From assembly GCA_021162285.1 (NCBI GenBank), contig JAGGYZ010000299.1:1-45528 (forward strand): a stretch of DNA of 45,528 nucleotides. The letters run 5' to 3'. The DNA comes from Candidatus Fermentibacteraceae bacterium (lineage in GTDB: Bacteria; Fermentibacterota; Fermentibacteria; Fermentibacterales; JCC-6). This document shows positions 24,662 through 33,004 of this stretch, piece after piece. The notes under the pieces are model-generated. The model did not search any database and was not told the DNA's origin. It saw nothing but the letters and a program-made list of their open reading frames with translations. A program made the position numbers and the translations under genes. Each line of letters begins with the position of its first letter. The stretch's first letter is position 1.

Positions 24662-25263
24662 CAGGCTCTTCCCTCCAGTATTTCAAATTGTCTGTGCAGC
24701 CTTGCTATTACCATCCTACTCACCCTGCGCAGGGTCTCAAATACGCCTTTGCCTTCCGATGCCACTGATTCAAGACATGCAACACGGGACAATCCCAGTT
24801 CACGAACAATCTCATCCACAGGAATAGCATCATGCAAGTCCCTCTTGTTGCACTGTAGAACAAGACTGACACCCTTCCTTCTCTGGTTGCGGAGATTCTC
24901 TTTCAGGTCTCTGAGACTTGCAATGTTGGCATCCATTCTTGACTCCTGAGAATCGGCAACAAAAACAATACCGTCAACACCCTGAAGAATCAGTCGGCGA
25001 CTGTCTGAATACATAGCCTGACCGGGAACACTGTAAAGATGCAGACGGATCTTGAAACCATTGATCTCTCCGGAATCCAGCGGGAGGAAATCAAAAAACA
25101 GAGTTCTATCGTTGCCAGCGGCCAGAGAAATCAGTTTTCCCCTGGAATCTGAATCAACCTGACTGTGAATGTATTTTACATTTGTTGTCTTCCCTGACAA
25201 CCCCGGACCTGCATACACGATCTTGCAGTCAATTTCCTTAGCACTGTAGCTCACAGTAGCCAT
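24661..25263 (-). CDS. mglA: MglA-type small GTPase
   Basis: This 200-residue Ras-like GTPase is very close in pattern to MglA of Myxococcus. It has P-loop GPGLSGKT at 19-26, Arg53 in D-R-T-L-F-F-D-F, V-P-G-Q at 79-82 with Gln82, and N-K-R-D at 139-142. The arginine and glutamine fall at the same residue numbers as the catalytic ones of MglA. MglA sets the leading cell pole in gliding or pilus-driven movement and is switched off by the Roadblock protein MglB, which is absent here. It lies six bases after tatA and overlaps the next gene by one base. A role in polarity or envelope-machine placement is inferred from the family. Confidence 0.92.
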   Translation of the reverse strand: MATVSYSAKEIDCKIVYAGPGLSGKTTNVKYIHSQVDSDSRGKLISLAAGNDRTLFFDFLPLDSGEINGFKIRLHLYSVPGQAMYSDSRRLILQGVDGIVFVADSQESRMDANIASLRDLKENLRNQRRKGVSLVLQCNKRDLHDAIPVDEIVRELGLSRVACLESVASEGKGVFETLRRVSRMVIARLHRQFEILEGRA

Positions 25264-25269
25264 AAAGTA

Positions 25270-25467
25270 TTACTCCTCGCTCTGCTCTTTATTTTCGTCT
25301 TCCCTGCTAGTTTCATCAGATTTGATATCAATGTCTTTCAAACCCTTCTTGAACTGACTCATGGATTTTCCAACAGCTCTGGCAATGTCGGGAATCCTCT
25401 TTGCTCCGAAAAGAAGAAGAAGCACCACAAGAATCAGCACAAGCTCGGTGGTTCCAATACGACCCAA
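25270..25467 (-). CDS. tatA: Sec-independent protein translocase TatA/E
   Basis: This 65-residue protein has one N-terminal membrane helix (residues 7-20, preceded by the polar T-T-E), then F-G-A-K-R-I-P-D-I-A-R-A-V-G at 20-33, the FG hinge and amphipathic helix of TatA. A charged tail rich in Asp, Glu and Lys follows. It would form the pore-like part of the twin-arginine pathway. No tatC is present in the window. TatB is excluded by the short length and the F-G-x-K-x-x-P-x-x-x-x-x-x-G pattern of TatA. Confidence 0.93.
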   Translation of the reverse strand: MGRIGTTELVLILVVLLLLFGAKRIPDIARAVGKSMSQFKKGLKDIDIKSDETSREDENKEQSEE

Positions 25468-25485
25468 AATAACCCCCCAGTACAG

Positions 25486-25761
25486 TCAGAACCATTTGTA
25501 TAACACACCAACCGCAAGAAGACCGGCAAATGTCATTATGTTAATCTTCACCGCAATTTCAGCGATCTGAAACCTGAGAATGTAGATATCGAAGCCCAGA
25601 GGTCCTACAGAGAACTCGGCCCCACCGCTGAAAAACTGTCGCAACGCCACAGAACTGTCTGGCAACACGGCTCCCACAGCCTCGCCAAACACGGTACCGG
25701 TCATCATACCTGCAACGGCAATGAAAACCCAGAATCCTGTAGACCTTCCGTTTAACAACAC
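25486..25761 (-). CDS. DUF4321 family small membrane protein
   Basis: This 91-residue protein has two hydrophobic helices (roughly 9-33 and 75-90). A G-x-V-F-G-E-A-V-G motif lies after the first helix and an F-Q-I-A-E-I-A-V-K-I-N before the second. That layout matches DUF4321, small inner-membrane proteins of unknown role. The start is GTG at 25761, preceded by GGAAGG. It is 27 bases after the Gx transporter and 18 bases before tatA. Confidence 0.72.
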   Translation of the reverse strand: MLLNGRSTGFWVFIAVAGMMTGTVFGEAVGAVLPDSSVALRQFFSGGAEFSVGPLGFDIYILRFQIAEIAVKINIMTFAGLLAVGVLYKWF

Positions 25762-25788
25762 CTGTCCTTCCTGTAACAGTATCTTAAT

Positions 25789-26307
25789 TTAACACTCGTC
25801 TTTGTGCAACACTTCAGTTTTCCGTCTCCTGTACACAGCTGTCTGCGCAATCAGACCTGTAACTGCGCCGGAAATAATTCCCCACAGCGTGAGCAATAAT
25901 ACAATATTCTGCAGCGGAAGTCCCGGCAGAACAATTCTTGCAACAACCAGCTGCATCCAAAGAGATGCAACTGCCCCGGCAACAGACACACCTGCACAGG
26001 ATAACCTGTCTCCGAATACAAATCTCATGGATCCCATTGCAACAGCACTTGTTACAGCACCTGTTACCGATAGGAGAAAAGTGGGCGTTGCAAGCAACCC
26101 GGTGATAAGAGCCACGGCAAAAACTCTAAGGAGATTAAGCTCCAGTGTTTTCAGAAATCCGTACCTTACAACGGCAATTACTGCTGCTGCATTTGCAAGC
26201 CCCAGCTTCATGAATGGAACAGGCCTTGGAACAAGGCTGTCTATCACCCCCAGTGCAGTGGCATACAGCACGAGAATCGTCAGATCCCGGTAGCTTCTGT
26301 CAGGCAT
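25789..26307 (-). CDS. Gx transporter / heptaprenyl diphosphate synthase component I family
   Basis: This 172-residue membrane protein with about five hydrophobic segments belongs to the family first annotated as heptaprenyl diphosphate synthase component I and now called Gx transporter. The early P-x-P-F-M-K-L-G-L-A-N motif (residues 29-39) is the family hallmark and resembles substrate-binding S components of ECF importers. A small hydrophobic substrate or vitamin-like solute is likely but unproven. The start overlaps the end of the GT4 gene by 28 bases, and the next gene follows after 27 bases. Confidence 0.8.
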   Translation of the reverse strand: MPDRSYRDLTILVLYATALGVIDSLVPRPVPFMKLGLANAAAVIAVVRYGFLKTLELNLLRVFAVALITGLLATPTFLLSVTGAVTSAVAMGSMRFVFGDRLSCAGVSVAGAVASLWMQLVVARIVLPGLPLQNIVLLLTLWGIISGAVTGLIAQTAVYRRRKTEVLHKDEC

Positions 26308-27347
26308 TCTTCAACTCTTCTCAGGAGTGTTCTGCTGTTAAAAAGGGCCTCTGCCCTGTTTCTGGCCTTTGTGTACATTACAGCTCTCATGGTTTCCGAT
26401 TCTTCGAAACGAGCAACGACTCTGCACAGATCAGACGAATCACCCGGGGTAAAAAGAAGACCCGTTTCACCGTGGCTGTTCACCCACGACACACCTGTAG
26501 GAAGGTTGCTGCTTATCACCGCTGTTCCACAGGCCATTGCCTCAACCTGCACCATTCCAAATGCCTCGCTGCGCTGAGTGGAAGGAAGGATCAAGGCTCT
26601 TGCTCCCTGATACAGTGAAACGAGCTCTTCGTCTGAAACATTGCTAACAACGCTTACAGGTAAATGGTGTTCCGCGATGAAAGTGTTTACCTTGTTCACC
26701 AGCCCGCCTCCACCGGCCAGTATAAGATCCGGAGGATTCGCCATTTTCCGCCATGCATCCAGAAGAACAAATATGCCTTTGTACCTTCTGAACCTTCCCA
26801 CAAACAGATAGTAGGTCTTCCCTGCGGCTTCGTCTGGCTTGAACCGCTCCAGATCTGTTCCAATGGGAATCGTCCGTGTGTTGCGCAGGTTTCTGAGGTA
26901 CCGTGAGGTTCGGATGTAGTTGTCCGAGGAGACAATCACCCTGTGGGCTCCTGCCAGAAATCTTGCAAGGACAGGGCCATAAACAGGCATCACAAAAGCC
27001 TGGCGAACTATATCGCTGTGGTAGGTAACTACATACGGTCTCTTCTTTTTGAGCACAGTCCAGGCAAGAACAGCACTGGGCAGCGGAAGGTGAAAATGAA
27101 CTACATCCGCATCTGTCTCCGAAAGAAATCTGCTGAATCCAGGTGCCACAGGATTTGAAAGCACCCGGACGGGAGACCACACACCTTTAACAGCCAGTCC
27201 GTTGACATCTCTGTTTCCACCACCAGCAACCAGAATTTCCACACAGTGACCTCTGGAAACAAGAAACTGTGACAGATCATGGATGTAACGCTCGATTCCG
27301 CCGTGAACCTCAGGAAATACATCTTTGTACACCTGGAGAATTTTCAC
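26280..27347 (-). CDS. family-4 glycosyltransferase
   Basis: This 355-residue GT-B retaining glycosyltransferase has an N-terminal G-G-I-E-R-Y-I-H-D-L acceptor-domain motif at 16-25, a D-x-V-H-F-H-L-P segment, and the family's E-x7-E donor site in the run E-A-F-G-M-V-Q-V-E. It would add a sugar from an NDP-sugar to a lipid-linked or surface glycan on the cytoplasmic side. It overlaps the upstream GT4 gene by four bases. With that gene and the NDP-sugar pyrophosphorylase it makes a small glycan-building module. The donor and acceptor are unknown. Confidence 0.9.
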   Translation of the reverse strand: MKILQVYKDVFPEVHGGIERYIHDLSQFLVSRGHCVEILVAGGGNRDVNGLAVKGVWSPVRVLSNPVAPGFSRFLSETDADVVHFHLPLPSAVLAWTVLKKKRPYVVTYHSDIVRQAFVMPVYGPVLARFLAGAHRVIVSSDNYIRTSRYLRNLRNTRTIPIGTDLERFKPDEAAGKTYYLFVGRFRRYKGIFVLLDAWRKMANPPDLILAGGGGLVNKVNTFIAEHHLPVSVVSNVSDEELVSLYQGARALILPSTQRSEAFGMVQVEAMACGTAVISSNLPTGVSWVNSHGETGLLFTPGDSSDLCRVVARFEESETMRAVMYTKARNRAEALFNSRTLLRRVEECLTEATGI

Positions 27348-28378
27348 TGAAATGCCTTCCCGTAAGCCCGGTATGTGTTCTCGGCCATACTTTTACACGT
27401 AAATCTGCCGGCAAACTCACGAAGCTCTTCAGTGTTCTGCTTTTTTTCAAGGGCATTCAGAACAGCTTCCGCTATGGATTGCGGTGTTCCACCGGAAACT
27501 GCTGCAGCCACAGACCCATACACCTCCAGAAGCGTTTTCGCAGGTCCGACCACAAACGGAACTCCGGAAGCAGCAGCTTCCAGAGGAGGCAGACCAAACC
27601 CTTCATAAAGTGACGGATAAACAAGCAGCTTCGCGCCTGAGAATACGCTTGAAAGCAGATATTCATCAACAGATCCAATCCACTTGACACCAGGAGTATT
27701 CGCCAGCGCGTCTTTCGTTTTCTTTTTTCCCCAGCCCCATCTGCCTGCAACCACCAGAGTCATTCCCGGATGTATCCGTCTTATCTGCGGCCAGGCTTCC
27801 AGCAGGGCGTCTATATTCTTTCTAGGCTCAATCGTGCTTGTTGAAAGTATGTAATCTCCGGTTATTCCGGATGTTCTTCTGAACAAAGCGTCGGAAGCAG
27901 TGTTCTCTGGTGCCGAAAGGTAAACCCGTGTTGATGAAAGACCCAGGTACTTCCTTATTTCCGAAACCGTAAAATCACTGTCTGCTATTACAACAGAAGC
28001 TCCAGCAGCAACTCGGGGAAAATGAAACCTGTAGTACAGCGATCTGAGAACCGGGAACCAGCCGGGTTGTGCCATAAAAGCCATATCGTGAACCGTTACA
28101 GCGTAGGGCATGCCACCTGGAACAGCTCCGGCAAAAGCAGGAAGGTGTGCCAGATCGAAGTGTTGTTTCCTGAGAACACGGCGTAATCCCATGTGTTCTG
28201 AAATAAATTTTCCCGGGTAACCCGATCCAGGCGATCCAACTGGAATAACTTGTGAAATCCCCGCCTTCTGAAACCCTTCAATCAACCTTGCTGTGTAAAC
28301 ACCGGTGCCTCCCCTGTTGGCTGTGGAAGATGCATACAGAGCTATCCGTCTGTTATATCTCCGCAACAGAATCGTCAC
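27344..28378 (-). CDS. family-4 glycosyltransferase
   Basis: This 344-residue GT4 enzyme has R-G-G-T-G-V-Y near the start (22-28), the nucleotide-binding S-T-S-T-I-E-P-R-K-N of the mannosyltransferase-like subgroup, and the E-x7-E site in E-G-F-G-L-P-P-L-E. It likely uses a GDP- or UDP-sugar. The start overlaps the end of the nucleotidyltransferase gene by 26 bases and its end overlaps the next GT4 by four bases. It is clearly a different subfamily from its neighbour, so the two probably add different sugars. Confidence 0.9.
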   Translation of the reverse strand: MTILLRRYNRRIALYASSTANRGGTGVYTARLIEGFQKAGISQVIPVGSPGSGYPGKFISEHMGLRRVLRKQHFDLAHLPAFAGAVPGGMPYAVTVHDMAFMAQPGWFPVLRSLYYRFHFPRVAAGASVVIADSDFTVSEIRKYLGLSSTRVYLSAPENTASDALFRRTSGITGDYILSTSTIEPRKNIDALLEAWPQIRRIHPGMTLVVAGRWGWGKKKTKDALANTPGVKWIGSVDEYLLSSVFSGAKLLVYPSLYEGFGLPPLEAAASGVPFVVGPAKTLLEVYGSVAAAVSGGTPQSIAEAVLNALEKKQNTEELREFAGRFTCKSMAENTYRAYGKAFQ

Positions 28379-29333
28379 CTGTGTTCAGCCTGGCCGGGGT
28401 CCCCTGTACAACTGACCTTTCCCCGATAATCGATTCCTTCAGCATCACATGCCTGAACTGTGAACCGCTCCCGGCAATTGTGTTCGAAATTACCGAATTC
28501 TCTATGTGAACATCGGCACCGCATGAAAACCACGGGCCCACAACAGAGTTTCTGATAACAGTTGCCTCACCGAAGAAGCACGGAGCAACAACCACGGAAT
28601 TCTCAAGAACAGGAGAACCCGAACTGCCGTTCTTCTCCAGAAGTACCCTGTTGGTCTCCAGAAGTGTTTCCGGTTTACCGCAGTCAAACCACCCGTCTAT
28701 ATCCAGTATTCCAAAGGGTTCTCCGTTTTTCAGCATAAGCTGCATGGCATCTGTGAGCTGGTACTCTCCCCTTGTTCTGAGCTGGTTTTCCTTCAGGTAA
28801 CGGCAGTTCTCCATTATCTTTTTTCCACTTGAGAAGTAGTACACACCTACTATGGCCAGATTGCTTACAGGCTCTGAAGGTTTCTCCACAAGCTCTGCAA
28901 CTCTGTCTCCATCCATAACGACCACACCGAACCTTGAAGGATCTTCCACGGGAGATGCCACAATCATGTTCCTTGTTTCTCCACGGAGTACAGCCAGGTC
29001 TGCTGAAAACAGTGTATCACCCAGAACCACCATCAAAGGACCGTCTTCAACGAACGGTTCCGCCAGCAAAACCGCGGAAGCAAGACCGTCGGTCTCTTTC
29101 TGAACTGCAAAATCTATTCTTATCCGGGGGTATTGTTTCCGGGCCCAGGAAACTATGGTGTCTCCGAGATAACCAGTTATCAGTGTAATGTGATCCACAT
29201 CAGCATCAAGAAGTGAATCTATCACATGGGCAAGAACCGGTCGCCCTGCAACCGGAATAAGGGGTTTAGGCAACGACCACGTAAGCGGCCTCATTCTGGT
29301 TCCTTTGCCGGCGGCAGGTATTATACAGTGCAT
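28353..29333 (-). CDS. sugar-1-phosphate nucleotidyltransferase (glucose-1-phosphate thymidylyltransferase-like)
   Basis: This 326-residue enzyme has P-A-A-G-K-G-T-R-M-R-P-L-T at 6-18, Lys23 of L-P-K-P, and the metal-binding L-G-D at 104-106. A C-terminal left-handed beta-helix-like tail (V-L-E-N-S-V-V..., I-R-N-S-V-V-G-P..., I-E-N-S-V-I-S) follows. This is the layout of long-form RfbA/RmlA-like or UDP-sugar pyrophosphorylases. It would make dTDP-glucose or a related NDP-sugar for the two GT4 enzymes that follow. The base and sugar specificity cannot be read from sequence alone. It lies five bases after ptsI. Confidence 0.87.
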   Translation of the reverse strand: MHCIIPAAGKGTRMRPLTWSLPKPLIPVAGRPVLAHVIDSLLDADVDHITLITGYLGDTIVSWARKQYPRIRIDFAVQKETDGLASAVLLAEPFVEDGPLMVVLGDTLFSADLAVLRGETRNMIVASPVEDPSRFGVVVMDGDRVAELVEKPSEPVSNLAIVGVYYFSSGKKIMENCRYLKENQLRTRGEYQLTDAMQLMLKNGEPFGILDIDGWFDCGKPETLLETNRVLLEKNGSSGSPVLENSVVVAPCFFGEATVIRNSVVGPWFSCGADVHIENSVISNTIAGSGSQFRHVMLKESIIGERSVVQGTPARLNTGDDSVAEI

Positions 29334-29338
29334 TGAGA

Positions 29339-31102
29339 TCAGCCTCCTGTTTTCCAGTCATTCTCATCAAGCAGAATTTCAGGATATTTTCCTATTACAT
29401 AAGAGTGAACAAGTGCTCTGACACCAAGACCTGTTTCCGTTACAAGGGACTTCTCAGCCATTTCACGGGCGGCATATGTGGTAACAACGCCAATCATCTT
29501 CTTTACATCAGGTATAAGAGACGGTGCAACACTCAGCTCATCCACTCCAAAGCCGATCAAAAGGGGAACGGCCAGGGGGTTACCGGCCATGGAACCGCAC
29601 ACTCCAACCCATTTTCCCTGACTGTGACAAAGTCTGACCACGGTATCAATCTGGCGAAGAACTGCCGGATGGAATGAATCGTAAAGATCGGCCACCCTGG
29701 GATTCCCCCGGTCAACTGCCAGAGAATACTGCGTGAGATCGTTGGTTCCTATGGATACAAAATCCGCGTAGGGCAGCATAAGATCCAGAGCAATAACTGT
29801 TGCTGGCGTTTCCACCATTATCCCTACCTGCATGTCATTGTCGAATGCAATCTCATCTGCACGCAATTCATCCTTTACTTTCTCAAGCAGGTCTCTCAAT
29901 CTGCGCAACTGTTCCACATGGGTAACCATCGGAAACATCAGCCGTATGTTACCGTGAACGGAAGCTCTTAGAATAGCTCTCAGCTGAATCGAGAACTCCT
30001 GGGGTCTGTCAAGACCAATTCTCACAGCACGGTAACCCAGGAAAGGATTGGCTTCCGGTGCAGAATTCAGCCCAGTTCTGAATTTGTCTCCACCCATATC
30101 GTATGTTCTTATTATCACAGGTTTCGGTTTCATCCGGGAAGCCACTGTGTCGTAAATGGTAAAATGGTCTTCCTCATTCTCACCATTTTCCTGAATAAGC
30201 CTGAGAAATTCGGTTCTGAACAGACCTATTCCATCAGCCCCGAGTTTGTTCACAAGCTCTACCTCATATGGTAGCTCTATGTTTGCCGCCAGCTCTATTC
30301 GAACACCGTCTTCGGTAACTGCAGGCTCCTGATTCATTTTCTGAAGCAGTTTCTCGGCTTTCTGGAATTTTTTCTTGACACCGGCATAGTACCGGAGCTC
30401 ATCTTCAGTGGGATTAACAATTACATGCCCGTGTATACCGTCCACGATAAGCACATCACGGGGATTTATTTCTGTTGTAATCTTCTGAAGGCCAACCACG
30501 GCTGGTATACCGAGAGCACGTGCTAGAATGGTTGTGTGGGAAGTTCTTCCTCCCATGTCTGTAACAAAAGCCAGTATCTGCCCGGGTTTTAATCCGGCAG
30601 TTTCAGATGGATCAAGATCTTTTGCCACAAGAACCACAGGCTCCTGCAGCTTATCGAGAACATCCTTTTCCGTACCTGTAAGCTTCTCAATAACCCGACG
30701 GCCGACATCTCTTACATCTGCAACCCTTTCACGGATGTATGGGTCGGCCATAACCTCGAATTTATCCATAACACCGCGGATCGCTGTGCTTACTGCATAC
30801 TCTGCATTAACCAGTCCACCCAGAATTCTGCTTTCAACATCTCTCTTTATTGTTGGATCCTGAAGCAGAAGCAGAAGGAATTCAAGAATCTGACGACCTT
30901 CAACAACATCTTCCATGGTATCCGCAATGTTTTCAAGATCGTGACGAACGGAAGATATGGCGACTTGAAACCTCTTAACCTCAAGTTCAGCCTGTTCGGA
31001 CGACTCGAGAAGCCGCTTTGCGTGCCTCAGCTCTTCAACCTTAAGAAGAAAAGCCGATCCGATGGCGATACCGTGTGAGGCGGGAACACCTTTGAAAAAC
31101 AT
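29339..31102 (-). CDS. ptsI: phosphoenolpyruvate-protein phosphotransferase (PTS enzyme I)
   Basis: This 587-residue enzyme I takes phosphate from PEP and passes it to HPr. The phospho-histidine is His189 in G-G-R-T-S-H-T, the same number as in E. coli. The PEP-binding barrel has the conserved G-x-F-R-T-E-F, and the active cysteine is in V-C-G-S-M-A-G-N. There is no N-terminal GAF domain, so it is PtsI and not PtsP. ptsH ends immediately before its start. No sugar-specific enzyme II is in the window, so a regulatory PTS is likely. Confidence 0.95.
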   Translation of the reverse strand: MFFKGVPASHGIAIGSAFLLKVEELRHAKRLLESSEQAELEVKRFQVAISSVRHDLENIADTMEDVVEGRQILEFLLLLLQDPTIKRDVESRILGGLVNAEYAVSTAIRGVMDKFEVMADPYIRERVADVRDVGRRVIEKLTGTEKDVLDKLQEPVVLVAKDLDPSETAGLKPGQILAFVTDMGGRTSHTTILARALGIPAVVGLQKITTEINPRDVLIVDGIHGHVIVNPTEDELRYYAGVKKKFQKAEKLLQKMNQEPAVTEDGVRIELAANIELPYEVELVNKLGADGIGLFRTEFLRLIQENGENEEDHFTIYDTVASRMKPKPVIIRTYDMGGDKFRTGLNSAPEANPFLGYRAVRIGLDRPQEFSIQLRAILRASVHGNIRLMFPMVTHVEQLRRLRDLLEKVKDELRADEIAFDNDMQVGIMVETPATVIALDLMLPYADFVSIGTNDLTQYSLAVDRGNPRVADLYDSFHPAVLRQIDTVVRLCHSQGKWVGVCGSMAGNPLAVPLLIGFGVDELSVAPSLIPDVKKMIGVVTTYAAREMAEKSLVTETGLGVRALVHSYVIGKYPEILLDENDWKTGG

Positions 31103-31375
31103 CTAAATCATCTCTTCGCCGAAGCCGCTTCTGATTACCTCCGCTACAACCTCCACAGCTTCAGCCTCATCAGATCCGTCTGCAGAAACAACAATTTCAG
31201 TGCCCCCGGAGGCTGCCAGGGTCATTACTCCCATGATACTCTTTGCATTGACTTTGTCCGCAGGGCTTTCCACCCACACATCACTGACAAACTCCACAGC
31301 AGCTCTTACAATCAGTGCGGCTGGACGGGCATGTATCCCCAGTTTGTTGGGAACAACCACCTTTATCTCTGTCAT
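31103..31375 (-). CDS. ptsH: phosphocarrier protein HPr
   Basis: This 90-residue HPr has His15 in G-I-H-A-R-P (accepts phosphate from enzyme I) and Ser46 in A-K-S-I-M-G (target of HPr kinase). Both sites are intact, so it can be controlled by both PEP and ATP signals. It abuts hprK (one-base gap) and ptsI (no gap). Confidence 0.96.
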   Translation of the reverse strand: MTEIKVVVPNKLGIHARPAALIVRAAVEFVSDVWVESPADKVNAKSIMGVMTLAASGGTEIVVSADGSDEAEAVEVVAEVIRSGFGEEMI

Positions 31376-31376
31376 A

Positions 31377-32342
31377 TTATTCTCTCAGCCTTTTTCTGCC
31401 CATACGGGCAATGAGTTTCCTGTTAAGCCGTTCAGCAGATGTACTGCCAGTATCCTTGGCCTGAATATTCATCATCGCGGCAACTTCGAGAAGCAGTGTA
31501 ATATTCCTGCCTGGAAGCACTGGTATCTCCACCATGGGAACGCCAACTCCCAATATACTCATGTGTTTGTCTTCAAGCCCTGACCGGTCTGCCTCATCGT
31601 TGAGATCAGTGTCAAACAACCTGACCACAAGATCCACCGACTGCATCTCCTTGATCGAACCGACACCAAACAGTTCTGCAATGTTCACAAATCCAATTCC
31701 TCTTATCTCCATATGAAATCCAAGCATTGCATCCCCGGAACCAATCAGACGATTACCTGTTTTTCTTACCCTGACAAGATCGTCTGCAACCAGCCTGTGC
31801 CCTCTTTCCACCAGACCCAGAACAGCTTCGCTCTTTCCTATGGCACTTCTTCCCATAACAAGAAGACCTTCACCGTAAACATCCACTAGTGTTCCATGAA
31901 GAGAAACATGAGGTGCAAAAACTTCGCTGAAAAAATCAGTCAGATCGTGTATCAGAGGCGTTGTATCCAGCGGAGAAACAAACAATGCGGAACCGGAAGA
32001 GCGCGAGGCTGAAACAAGTTCTTCGGGGGGAGAAAGACCTTTTGTAACAATGCTGCACACAACGGGAAAACTGAAAACAGTCTTCACGGCAGCCTGTCTT
32101 TCCAGTGGAGAAAGCTGATTAAGCAGTGTAATTTCAGTCTCGCCAAATATCTGGATTCTGTCGTGCATGAACTTGTAGGTATACCCGGAAAGACACAGAC
32201 CGGGACGGCTGATATCCGGGGACACGACCATACGGTCGTATCCCCATGTATCAGTCATGTCTTCAAGCTGAAGCCTTTTCCGCAATTGCTCATACATCAC
32301 ACCTACAGAAAACACTTCCGGATCAGGGTAGCGATCCAACAC
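31377..32342 (-). CDS. hprK: HPr kinase/phosphorylase
   Basis: This 321-residue bifunctional enzyme phosphorylates or dephosphorylates HPr at Ser46 according to ATP, phosphate and sugar phosphates. The P-loop is GRSAIGKS at 164-171 (most family members have G-x-S-G-x-G-K-S, so Ala replaces Gly). The catalytic histidine is in S-L-H-G at 147-150. The kinase/phosphorylase signature M-E-I-R-G-I-G-F-V-N lies at 211-220. It sits between hpf and ptsH and would link nutrient state to HPr. Confidence 0.94.
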   Translation of the reverse strand: MLDRYPDPEVFSVGVMYEQLRKRLQLEDMTDTWGYDRMVVSPDISRPGLCLSGYTYKFMHDRIQIFGETEITLLNQLSPLERQAAVKTVFSFPVVCSIVTKGLSPPEELVSASRSSGSALFVSPLDTTPLIHDLTDFFSEVFAPHVSLHGTLVDVYGEGLLVMGRSAIGKSEAVLGLVERGHRLVADDLVRVRKTGNRLIGSGDAMLGFHMEIRGIGFVNIAELFGVGSIKEMQSVDLVVRLFDTDLNDEADRSGLEDKHMSILGVGVPMVEIPVLPGRNITLLLEVAAMMNIQAKDTGSTSAERLNRKLIARMGRKRLRE

Positions 32343-32347
32343 CTTTT

Positions 32348-32896
32348 CTATTCCTTGCGTGTAAGCTCAACAACCTGAGTAGCACCGCTGGAAGTTCTGT
32401 ATGCAGCGCTGAAGCTGTTCGTTTCAGTGTTGTAGAATACAAGGTTTCTGTCGTCACCGTTTACCTCGAACTCGGTCATTGCATCGTTGGTTGAAAACCT
32501 TTTTAAAACGGCAGCGTCTTCCAGAAGAACCGGGGACGTAAGCTCCGATGGTTCTGCCGCAATGTACCACGCACCGGAAACGGGATTATTGCCGTTGTTT
32601 TCCCTGTGAGGATGGTCATGATGGGTTTCTTTGAATTTCCTGAGCTGCCTTTCGAGAGAAGAAACGCAATCATCGAAAGAAAAATACATATCATGTCCCT
32701 GTGCCCGGGAATCGAGTTTCAATCTGTCTCCCCGCAACTGAACATGCGATCTACTCATTCCTGACGAAAGCTCAAGAACAACATGAACATCATCGATTCC
32801 GTCGTAGAATTTGTCCAGAACGGACAGTTTTTCATCAACGTGTTCCTTCAGGGAATCGGTTATTTCAAAGTGTCTTGCGCTGATCTCCACGTTCAT
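32348..32896 (-). CDS. hpf: ribosome hibernation promoting factor, long form
   Basis: This 182-residue protein has an N-terminal YfiA/HPF domain (about 1-95), which binds the 30S decoding site and blocks translation. After a His-rich linker (H-H-D-H-P-H near 90-98) comes a C-terminal domain resembling the dimerising tail of long HPF (L-K-R-F-S...D-A-M-T-E-F...L-V-F-Y-N-T...A-A-Y-R). ATG 32896 is preferred, with AAAGGAG upstream; an ATG at 32911 lies before that site. It is the first gene of the long minus-strand run, under the promoter at 33028-33000. The transcript leader would be about 97 bases and contains a short hairpin at 32958-32943. Confidence 0.9.
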   Translation of the reverse strand: MNVEISARHFEITDSLKEHVDEKLSVLDKFYDGIDDVHVVLELSSGMSRSHVQLRGDRLKLDSRAQGHDMYFSFDDCVSSLERQLRKFKETHHDHPHRENNGNNPVSGAWYIAAEPSELTSPVLLEDAAVLKRFSTNDAMTEFEVNGDDRNLVFYNTETNSFSAAYRTSSGATQVVELTRKE

Positions 32897-32976
32897 GGTA
32901 ACTCCTTTCATGTTAAACAGAAGCCAAACTAAATGCCACCCCTCCCGAACATGCGGGAAAAGCGGCTACATAAGGT

Positions 32977-33004
32977 TTGACTTCCAATCTCACATTTCGA
33001 TAAT
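32977..33004 (+). promoter_or_regulatory. sigma-70 promoter of gatE operon, interleaved with the hpf promoter
   Basis: TTGACT at 32977-32982 and GATAAT at 32999-33004 are 16 bases apart, with five of six matches in each box. Transcription would start near 33011 and run rightward, giving a leader of about 106 bases before gatE. That leader could form a seven-pair stem at 33048-33055/33070-33076 with a bulge, of unknown meaning. The -10 box overlaps that of the opposing promoter. Confidence 0.6.

Noticed and set aside
32924..32938. A sigma-54-like site on the minus strand (TGGCAT, five bases, TTGG) before hpf.
   Set aside because: The -12 element lacks the conserved GC (TTGG, not TTGC), and a better sigma-70 promoter lies at 33028-33000.
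32943..32958. Hairpin TCCCG-AACATG-CGGGA between hpf and gatE as a terminator.
   Set aside because: The stem is only five pairs and no run of T follows on either strand; at most a leader structure.
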